64,000 nucleotides of DNA, from positions 4,030,001 to 4,094,000 of the forward strand of contig CP066552.1 in NCBI GenBank assembly GCA_016415585.1, read 5' to 3'. Under the pieces are notes generated by a model. That model was not told where the DNA came from, ran no database searches, and worked only from the letters and a program-made list of their open reading frames with translations. This document shows, piece after piece, positions 38,957 to 49,500 of this stretch. Positions within the stretch are counted from its first letter, which is position 1, and each line of letters begins with the position of its first letter. The DNA comes from Pectobacterium carotovorum. GTDB lineage: Bacteria > Pseudomonadota > Gammaproteobacteria > Enterobacterales > Enterobacteriaceae. The position numbers and the translations under genes are program-made.

Positions 38957-40196
38957 CGCGTAGCGCCTGTACGGGTTCGAGCCGAGCCGCAGTCATTGCT
39001 GGGTTAAGTCCAAAAAACAGACCAATCGCCAATGAACTGCCAATGCCAAGGGGAAGTGACAATGCCGAAAGTGAAAAAGCTGACCAGTCTGAAAAAAAGA
39101 CAAACAGCCACGCCGCCACAACGCCACACACCGCCCCAATCAGAGCTCCACAGGCGGACAGCACGACGGCCTCCAGCAAAAACAGCCCCGCAATATCGCG
39201 CGGTCGCGCGCCCAGCGCCATACGAACACCAATTTCACGACGGCGCTCAGACACATTCATCACCATGACGTTCATCACCCCTACTCCCCCCACCAGCAGG
39301 GAAATCCCTCCTAGCCCCGCCAGCAGCCATGAAAACATTCGGGACTGCTGCGCCATTCCCTCCAGTAGCTGCTGTGGGATTTGTACACCGATATCAAGTT
39401 TCGGCATCAGGGGGGACAAATAATCCTTTAACTGTGCTCCCGTTTGCATCAGCGTGTCACTGTTGCCGTTACGCGCAATCACACTGACGATCTGCGGTGT
39501 TGGCATGACACGGCGCATACCTGAGATAGGCATCAGAATAGAGTCATCAACCGAGATGGGAACCAGAGGGTTGTGTCCCTGTGGCTGAAGGATTCCCACA
39601 ATCTCAAACAAGTATCCACTCACCTGCACACGCTCACCTAAGGCAGCTACGCCACCCTGCGATGCCCACTGTACTGCAACATTCGCCCCCAACACGATGT
39701 AGGTACTTTGCTCATCGAAATCACTCAGGTAGCGGCCTTGCGCGAGCTTTAATCCTAAAACGTCCGACAATTCAGCCCCGCTTCCCACCACCATGGTGCT
39801 TTGTGAACGCCCGTGTAGCCGTGCTTCAGTCGAGGTAACAATTAAGGCCGTTGCGGCTTGAATATCGGGCAAAGCCTGTCGCAAAGCAGGGATATCCAAA
39901 TCATCGGGGGCAGAGCCAATTGCATGACTCCCCACCCGGTTCTGAACGGTGGCAACCAGCAAGTCACTGCCCATGCCTCGGAATACGCCCATGGCTTCGG
40001 CTTCTGCGTTGTGTCCGATGTTAAGCAAAGCGACAACCGATCCACATCCAACCGCAATCCCAAGGAGGGCCAGAACAGCACGTCGTCCCAGAAGCATAAG
40101 GCTGTTCAACGGCTCGAGCAGACGTTGTTGCAGTGAAGGGCCATAGTGACATCGGCGCATCTGACGATCTTCCCTCTGTGAACGAGGATCAGACAT
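38949..40196 (-). CDS. MacB-type ABC transporter permease
   Basis: This 415-residue permease has the four-helix MacB/FtsX topology. One helix lies near residues 35-60 (AVLALLGIAVGCGSVVALLNIG), followed by a large periplasmic MacB_PCD domain (about 65-285) and three C-terminal helices (about 290-315, 340-370, 375-405). MNVMVMNVSERRREIGVRMALGARPRDI is the signature cytoplasmic loop, and the protein ends PVQALRDA. Unlike E. coli MacB the ATPase is a separate gene, which overlaps the permease start by 8 bases. Such mechanotransmission pumps move peptides, proteins or lipids from the periplasm through TolC. Confidence 0.93.
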   Translation of the reverse strand: MSDPRSQREDRQMRRCHYGPSLQQRLLEPLNSLMLLGRRAVLALLGIAVGCGSVVALLNIGHNAEAEAMGVFRGMGSDLLVATVQNRVGSHAIGSAPDDLDIPALRQALPDIQAATALIVTSTEARLHGRSQSTMVVGSGAELSDVLGLKLAQGRYLSDFDEQSTYIVLGANVAVQWASQGGVAALGERVQVSGYLFEIVGILQPQGHNPLVPISVDDSILMPISGMRRVMPTPQIVSVIARNGNSDTLMQTGAQLKDYLSPLMPKLDIGVQIPQQLLEGMAQQSRMFSWLLAGLGGISLLVGGVGVMNVMVMNVSERRREIGVRMALGARPRDIAGLFLLEAVVLSACGALIGAVCGVVAAWLFVFFSDWSAFSLSALSLPLGIGSSLAIGLFFGLNPAMTAARLEPVQALRDA

Positions 40197-40890
40197 GATT
40201 CACCTCATAGATTCGACCATCTTGCACCTGAATGCGTCGGGTCATGCGGCAAGCCATGCTTTCGTCATGCGTCACCATCACGAGCGTCGTCCCCTGTTCG
40301 CGGTTCAATGCCAGCAATAGTGTGATGATGTCATCGGCCGTTTGGCTGTCGAGGTTGCCAGTCGGTTCATCCGCTAGCAAAAGTGCGGGTTCACCAACCA
40401 GTGCTCGCGCAATTGCCACCCGCTGGCGTTGGCCGCCAGACAGATCGGCTGGCCGATGGTGGGTTCGTTCTGCAAGGCCAACGCGCGCCAGCTGTACTTG
40501 AGCGGCTTGCCGAGCAGCCTGACGCGAGACGCCACGGTAGGTCAGGGGAAGCGCGACGTTATCCAACGCATCCAGGCGTGGCAGTAAATTAAAACTCTGG
40601 AACACGAAACCAATGACTTGATTACGCACGATCGCACGTTCATCAGCGTTCGCCTGAGCCATATCTTGCCCAGCGATCAATAAACGGCCAGATACAGGCT
40701 GATCGAGCAAACCGATGATATTGAGCAAGGTACTTTTGCCGGAACCCGATGCGCCCACGATCGCACAACTTTGCCCGGCAGGAATGGACAGTGAAATATC
40801 GTGCAGCACCGATTGAGAGGAAGCACCGGTACTGTAGAGGTGTGAAATACCTTGTAAACAGATCAGATCCGTTACTCTTTCATTAGACAT
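40189..40890 (-). CDS. MacB-type ABC transporter ATPase
   Basis: This 233-residue ATPase of the LolD/MacB type shows Walker A GASGSGKST, a Q-loop in FVFQSFNLLPRLDALDNVALPL, signature LSGGQRQRVAIARAL, Walker B LLLADEPTGNLD and the H-loop VTHD. The ATG at 40890 is preceded by AGAGGCAAGG; an in-frame ATG at 40923 has no ribosome site. It begins the four-gene exporter operon and is 165 bases downstream of the interrupted Ser/Thr-rich gene on the same strand. Confidence 0.95.
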   Translation of the reverse strand: MSNERVTDLICLQGISHLYSTGASSQSVLHDISLSIPAGQSCAIVGASGSGKSTLLNIIGLLDQPVSGRLLIAGQDMAQANADERAIVRNQVIGFVFQSFNLLPRLDALDNVALPLTYRGVSRQAARQAAQVQLARVGLAERTHHRPADLSGGQRQRVAIARALVGEPALLLADEPTGNLDSQTADDIITLLLALNREQGTTLVMVTHDESMACRMTRRIQVQDGRIYEVNHV

Positions 40891-41054
40891 CCTTGCCTCT
40901 TTACTGATCCCCGAAAGCATCACAGTAGTCGAATTATCCTACTGTTTGTGCTTTAGGAAAAGCGGCTTAAAGCGCTTTCCACGTCAATCGTAGACTCGAT
41001 CATTGTTTTTCAGTGAATGACGCGATTCTTATATGCTCTGATTCATACTTCACG

Positions 41055-41897
41055 TTACTGCAAAAAATTCTGCCACCAGCGTCGAATACTTGTCTCGCTG
41101 GTTTCAGCAGCACGTAGGATATCGATAATGGAATGAGAGCCTTCGACAAGGCGTTGAACAGGTTCACCATTAACCATCTCAAACCCATTTTTTCGCCCAG
41201 TATCTGTAATGATGAAAACACCGTCTACAGAACGCACATCCGGTTCTTCGACAGAAAGCACAACTTCATTGGAAGTTTCGATAACAAAGTTATCCTTCCT
41301 CTCATGTGTATAAGTAGAAAATTTCGCATTAATAGATTGGCCAGCTTCAACTGTCCCCGAACCGAATTTATTGACCACCTGTTCAAGAAACTAAAAATTT
41401 GTCCGGTGGTTGAATGAAAAACCGGGATCGAGCTGATAACGCAGAAATCCCTGATCCAAACTCGTAGATGATATACCTTGCCCCGTTAGAATTCGCGTGG
41501 CAATCGCATCGTCGGAATCAGTGAAATGAAAACGTTGCGCATGCCCGTTCACATCGTACATGCCCCCAGAGTTTACATTCGCCATCACACCACCGAACAT
41601 ACGATAACTCCCTAGATCGCTCGCAAGATCATCAACATAATTCAAATCCACGCCCTGTTGTTCTGCTTCGGAATAGAGTTCGGAGAGCATGTCACGGTCA
41701 CTACGGGTAAGAAAATGGGTGGAAGGCAAAGACATTGTGGTCTGTGTCAGTTGTGTTTGCACTGAGGGCTCAGAATTTGAGGAGGCTTGGCTTTGCGTAC
41801 TTTCCGTTTGTGAAGTCGATAATGTTTTTGATTTTTGAATAGTATTTTCTGAATTCGTCTTCTGGGTATAAGCCGTTGTCGCCATGCTGACTTTCAT
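41055..41897 (-). pseudogene. Ser/Thr/Gln-rich protein interrupted by an in-frame amber codon
   Basis: A frame starting at the ATG at 41897 (AGAGGC upstream) encodes 168 residues and ends at a TAG at 41391-41393. The very same frame then continues for 112 more codons to a stop at 41055, with no shift. The N-terminal 55 residues are low-complexity, rich in Ser, Thr, Gln and Asn; the next part is folded-looking (LTRSDRDMLSELYSEAEQQGVDLNYVDDL, SGGMYDVNGHAQRFHFTDSDDAIATRIL), and the part after the TAG carries VIETSNEVVLSVEEPDVRSVDGVFIITDTG. I do not recognise the family. The position just before the exporter operon on the same strand suggests a cargo or accessory protein. Either it is a pseudogene, or it is read through, or the second part restarts at a GTG at 41378. 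Confidence 0.6.
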
Positions 41898-41927
41898 GTT
41901 ATATGCCTCTTTATTTTTTTAGCCGAA

Positions 41928-42091
41928 ATCAAGTGGCAATGGCAACACTTGCAATGGAATGGCCGCGCTCAACAACCTGTTTGACCGCTTCAATTTTGAA
42001 CTCTTCAGGATAACGTTTACCGCTCATGGGCACCTCTCTTTTAAGTCATCTTAAATGACCCTAAGGTGTCTGTTAAACTCATGGCGATTCA
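41928..42091 (-). pseudogene. IS3-family element end with truncated orfA
   Basis: Read on the minus strand, TGAATCGCCATGAGTTTAAC at 42072-42091 looks like a terminal repeat, followed by a leader and an ATG at 42027 giving MSGKRYPEEFKIEAVKQVVE then RGHSIASVAIAT and a stop. Only about 32 codons remain. It is the same transposase type as the remnant at 34478 but in the opposite orientation, and its frame is better preserved. Confidence 0.8.
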
Positions 42092-42204
42092 GGGAACGAC
42101 ATAGCCCTTACTTATAGATTGAATTACCCCCTGTAGTGGCACACTGAATTTGGCCACCTGAATAGAGGTGATATCATCACCTCACAGTCAAAACAGGTGA
42201 CATT

Positions 42205-43407
<1,203 letters not shown>

Positions 43408-43439
43408 CCACTACACCCCTCAATTTAAATGACTCAATA

Positions 43440-43471
43440 GACATGTGGAGGTATTTCTACCTTCACATGTC
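43440..43471 (-). terminator. 14-bp stem-loop after the giant Rhs gene
   Basis: GACATGTGGAGGTA-TTTC-TACCTTCACATGTC pairs along 14 positions with one G-T mismatch. It lies 70 bases after the stop of the minus-strand Rhs gene and only 25 bases from the IS right end. There is no clean U-run, but it is the natural candidate for the end of the Rhs operon transcript. Confidence 0.5.
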
Positions 43472-43540
43472 ATACACATTTGAGTATCTATCGATATCAG
43501 ATGAAGTTTATCTTCACAAGTAAACGTATCGAATCTATAC

Positions 43541-46500
43541 CTAACCAGGCAGATTGATATTTTCTAGGCGTAATATATTTAAATCGTATGAGTTAAAGGA
43601 TGGCAGTTCCCCATACCTTTGGTAGAGAAGATCCAACGGCTTTTGTAAATTACTATTAACCGGTCGATAGATACCATCGACCTCTGCATAATTCCATGCC
43701 CAAGCCAATGCTCCATCTTTCCACGCTTGCTCAACCAATGCTGAACAGTTTCCTCCATTAATTAAGCCGAGTTTGATACCTACCAAGTTATTTATTTTAT
43801 CAACAATTGAGTCATACGGTCCCTCTATCGTGAGGTCTATATGTGAATACTCATGAGCATAACCAACGTCTGAGGAAAATGAAGCGCCTAACTCTTGGGT
43901 GAAAGTACACATCCAGTACGAATGTCGATACGAATTTTTAATCCATACCTGAGATGCCAGATCTCTCCGAAAATCTCGGGCATCTTGATTGAGTCGTTGG
44001 ATCTGATTATAAGTATCCTTTAAAAAGTAGAACGTTTCTTTACCAGTTTGTATGACAAGTTTTTTCACAGCTGTGCCTGCCATGAATGCAGCATGACCCG
44101 CATGTCCGCCAATGAATGCATTCATCGTTCCGCGCCAACCTTCCACTAAAATTTTAATGGAATTACCTTGTAAACGTGCGAAGTAATGCGGCAAAGAATT
44201 TATACCCGCCGCCGCAATCTCTGTGGGAGAGAATTTTGTATATGGCAATAAAAACCAGCCAGGGGCATAAATGAGCCAGTCCCAAAGTGACAGATCTTGT
44301 CGTTTAATCGCATTTAATTCATGCAAATTACGACGATTAGTGAATATTGAGTCTTTTAACCACTCTGATATTGAGGAATGCATAGATGGATAACTGGCAG
44401 GGGTTAATGCTCTACCGTTAGGTCGGGCATTCGGAATTGCATAATTATCTGCTGTGTTCACCGAAAAAATATAAGGTGCATTTAAAAAACGTCTTAGAGC
44501 GGCACTGAAAAGACGTTGGTTAACGGAATACAGTTCCAATTCCTTCAGATACAAATTGCCACTAAATTGCCTGTCGACACCATCACCTTCGGGTGAAAGT
44601 AACTGTTCTCCATAGGGAGAGTAGCAATATTTGCCCACCAGATTCGCGTCCTGATCCACCAAGACTCGCGGGCTTAGTTGGTTATCACGCAGTAGATAAA
44701 CTGTGTTGCTGTCAGTCTGATGCGCTATTTCACCATTAACGCCATAGATCGTTTTAAAGCTTGTGGTGCTACTGCCATTATCAATGATTGACAGCAAGGG
44801 CTCACCACTAGGCCCTGATAGCGTTATTTTTTTCGTAATAGTACTACCGCTAGTAATCGTTTCGCAAAGTGGAGAACCTTTATCGTTGTAGCTTTGGGTG
44901 AGTGTCAACGCTCGGCCTCCAGTTAAGGTTGCTCCGGTTAACTGGTTTGTTTCTGGAATATAACTTAAATTGCTTATAGACATTGAATCAATAGCGTTTA
45001 CGAAGCCGTTGGAATCATAACTGTAATTGCCTTTCAGCCCGCCTCCACTAAACGTTATATCCGTGATCCACAGGCTCGGACCTGTCGCTGAGCTCTCGCT
45101 TGATTTTGCGTTGATGAGCACCAGATTAAAAGCTGTAAGTTCTACTGACATGGCGTCAATCGTAAAAAGACTCTTCAAATCAATCTGGTTATTACTGACC
45201 GTTTGCCAATTCGAAGACCCTGTTGGGATGGCCTGAATTGGAGCCTTTGCAACAACTTTGCCTTGGCTTATTAGCTCAATATACCAGCCACAATCACCAG
45301 GTAGGTTTCCAAGGTTAGCATCGGTCTTCACTGTAAAAGATAATGTGTATTTGCCATTGCTATTGGGATTTAAATAACCTGTGTATTTTAGATATTCATA
45401 TCGTCCAAGTGCGCTACCACTTAACATTAAACACTTCGCTGATGGTGTAACACCACTTCCACTTGGTGAGTTCACTATGCTAGACGATGAAGGACCTTTA
45501 TTGGATGAGCCGATTTGCCAACCGGAAGGCAAGTTTGCGGAGAAGTTGTTCGTGATATTTAAAGCATCTGAAACTGATTGCACCCTGCCTTTTTGATTTT
45601 TACCTGTCGAATCATTGTAAATATACGACTCAGAAAGTCCTCCTCTTGGAACTTGGAGGAGGTTGCCATTAGGATCGTAAGAGATTTCTCCGCCACTAGC
45701 ACCTAAAGATAATGATTGGTCAATTGAGTCTTTGGAGTTGTAAGCAGTGAGAATATTACCAGTTTGATTATATTTGAATTGCCAATGGTCCGTTTGGCAG
45801 CCCGCACTTAAAAACGCTTCAACTTTGGTCGGGTCTTTATAACTATTTATGTAGTTTGACAGTGATGAAGCAATGTATCCATTGTAGTACTTGGCGCCAT
45901 TGTAACCGCCTATATCATAGGTCAGTTGTTGTGCATAAAATTCGCCAGAGGAGGAGGTTAACCAACCGGCTTCATTCCTGGTGTACACCCTTGTAATGGT
46001 TCTATCGGCATAGGCATTGTTAAAAACCTCTGTCGACACGGAGCCTTGCGCGTCATAGCTATATGAAGCATATGCTCCCTCCGGACCAGTAATTGGATTG
46101 TCAGGATCAACCAGCTCTGAGCCTGAGCCAGAGTTTCCAACACCTGCAAGTTGACCAAGTCGGTTGTATACATAAGTTACTTCAAATGCTGGCCCTACTG
46201 GATTGCCATCATTTCCAAGCGATCGGGGGTATGTAATCGACGTTAGACTGTTGAGTACGTTATATCGATAAGTTGAGAGATAACTAACACTGTTGTAATC
46301 GGCTACTTTTTCTTTTTTGCTAACTACATTTCCATTTACATCATAGCTGTAGCTAATGACGTTCAGTGAAGTGCCATCTCTTTTTGGATTCAACTGCGAC
46401 TGCCAAACACGGCCAATCAGGAACTCAACTGAATTACTCTCATTGATTTTTTCAGGGTTATAGTCATAGTAAAAGCGTTGGTACCAACTGTAGTTTACAC

Positions 46501-49500
46501 CGGTTCCGGGCCAGCTTTGATCATTGACGTGTCCACTGACATTTGACCAATTTACATTCGTATCCTGGATGTAACCATTTTCTATTGGTCTGTTCAACGT
46601 ATCATATTTTACATAGTTTATTCTTACAGGAGACAGGCTAGCTCCCTGCGCGTCCATCGAAAAACGCATCCTATCAACGGCATCATACTGATATTGTGTT
46701 GTGCCTGTATTGGCCGTGTTGGAGCTGGCTAGTAGCCCTAAAAAATTGTAGCTATTGGTTTCTACCCAATCAGTTGCGACCGTTCCTGCCGGTGGAGAAA
46801 AATAGTTGGCAGATCTTAACTCTATTACTTGCCCGGCTGAGTTATACAATGTTTGGGTCATTAATGTTACGGAATTACTGACTGTCTTTTGCGCAATAAT
46901 TTGTCCAAGGTTGTTCTTTAGTTGGTAAACGTTCACATTGTTTGGTGTTACCATGGACACAAGCATATAGTTCCCAGCAACGGCATCCGGCACGATACCT
47001 CTCATCGGGTCTGTATTAATATGAGATGCATAGCTTATTGTCGTTGCGTTGCCTCCAGCTATCGAATAACTGGCGCCTGGTTGACCAATAGCAACGACTC
47101 GACCCAAAGGCGAACTTTCAAAAGCATACTGGTCATACTGATAACCACCTTGCGCGCTCAGGTAGGTGCTCAGAGACATCTGACCTCCGGCTGGGTCATT
47201 GGGAAGGTAATCTTCTTGAGAGCCGTTGAATAAATTTCCTTTTATATCAATGGCATGTGAGGCCGGATTTTTCTTATATGCCGGTGTACCTTTTTCATCC
47301 ATTACATAGCCTGCAGCTAAGACTGAACTGCCATCCATGAGGTGCAATGTTTGAAAATTCTTTCCGGCACCATCGAAAAATGAAAGTGATATTTTGGGAT
47401 TATAAGAGATACAGAGTTCGCTGAAGTCAGCGCTATTATCCAGAGATAGGAAGAATGTCCCATCTGGACGTGCGGAATTGGACTGTTGATTCATGTTGTA
47501 GGAGAAGATTTCTACCCCGTCCACATAAAACGAAACCAGATTATCCACAACTAACAGTAATAGATCGTTTTGATAACCTACGCCTGTTTTGCTGAGTATG
47601 GTTTGCACACCAGAACCTGAGTTGTAGCAAAGATTCCAACGTTTCTGGTTATTTGAATTATCCCAGTAGACGTAAAGGTTATTTGCTCCTATCCCGGTAT
47701 TCGGTATTAAGGCTGGATTCCTCGGTGATACCTTCACATATGCTGCAAAGCTGTATTGACCAAACTGATTAAGTTGCGCCTTGCTGCCCAAGGGGGGAAC
47801 CTGGGTGCCTGCGTGGGCCTCATCAAACGATAGTTTTCCGTCTGATATTGTAAAACCGGGAGCTAACGCCCACTGAATTGCATCGCTGGCCTCAAAATTA
47901 TGGTAGCTTCCACCTATCACTGATTGGATATTGAGCTGAGAGTTGGGGTAGCTGGGGTTGTAGATACTTGTTCCAGTTATTGCTCTGGACTGCTTAAAAG
48001 CCCCGATACTTTTTACGATGTTCCCTGATGAGACTTCGGACACGACTCGGTTATAGATATCTCTCACGTATTGTGTGCTCTGGCCATTGTTCGATAACGC
48101 AGCGGTCACCAGATTTAAGCTAGCATCATAAACTTGCGCATTACATGTTGCATCGATTGCAGAGAACATCAAGCAATCAACAAAAACATCAACTCCAGCC
48201 TTCAAATTATAAGCAAAAACATGAATATCAAGGAGTGTGTTGGCTGGTATTCCATTCGCTTTTCGTATTGCAGGCAGGTCGATCAACTGACTTATATTGC
48301 TCCAGGTACCTAACGTCGCAACAAAGTTCAGTGTGATAGAATTCCCCACCTGGGTGGAGCCGTTGTAGATCGAGATTTGCCACAGACATTCGCCTGGCAC
48401 ACTACTGAAATTAGACCCAGTTTGAACATAGGCAGAAAACTGATAAATACGATCTTGATCGTTAGGTTTGAAACGGTTATAGGGGCCCAGTTTTGAGGCC
48501 GAAGTGCTTGAAACGACCCTCAGCGACCGGCTTCCCGCATAAGCCTCTCCGGTGACAGTATTGGCTGAAATTGAGCTACCGACATAAATCCAACCGGATG
48601 AATTTTCATACGGTTCAAATCCGAAGTAATTCCCCTCGCCCGCATAACAATTCGAGTTTTGGAATGACGTGACTAAAAAATTGTTTTCATTGTCAAAAAG
48701 GCTAGAACTGACTCTTCCGATCGCATCGACAGAGTACATTGCTGTACCCACACTGTTTCTATCTTCAACTCGATTCGTTAACTTCCAGCCAGCAGACAAT
48801 GGGGATTGATTATCCGTCCACCGATTAAATGCCGCTGGTACAGCCTGCGTTGCTTCGTAAGTTTCATATTCTCCCCAAAAAGCTCCCCCTGACGGCCAAT
48901 TGTTATTCCAGGTCGTAATACTATCGGAGATAGTTATGGCATTACTCTGGGTGATGGTTTCAACAATAGGCAAAAGTAAATTTTTCGCTAACAGGTCTGT
49001 GTATTTTTCATACGCATAACTGAGTATTTGCGTTGTTGTCACCACTGTGCCGACGGCATCGTAGTAGGTGGTTGAAATAGATGCGGGAAAACCACTATCG
49101 GTTTTAAATGTATAGCTTGTTGTTTTGGGCACATTATTTAACGAGCTTACTGTTTTATAAGTCTGTGCATAGTATCCGGTGACATTGGTTGACGGAGAAA
49201 AAGACATGACATTCAAGTAGTTTATTGTCTCAGCAATAACACTCAATGTGTTTGATGCACTTAAATATTTGGTGGTTTGACTTTGATAGCGTTGTCCAGC
49301 TAAGAATTTTAAATTATTGACCACATTAGTATTCGACCCGTCGGTCGGATAAGGGCTGCTGGGTGAGTTGGAAGCAAGCAAGCCGTTAAAGAAATAATAG
49401 TCAACTTTTCCGTAGGGCGTGCTCGCGGCGTCACTAATCGCTAACGTGCCTTCAGCCATCGCTGAGTGATTGAAACCGACGGCTGTTCCGCTTGGACTAG

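Noticed and set aside
41391..41393. TAG as a pyrrolysine codon
   Set aside because: Nothing indicates pyrrolysine machinery in an enterobacterium; mutation, ordinary suppression or reinitiation are simpler explanations.
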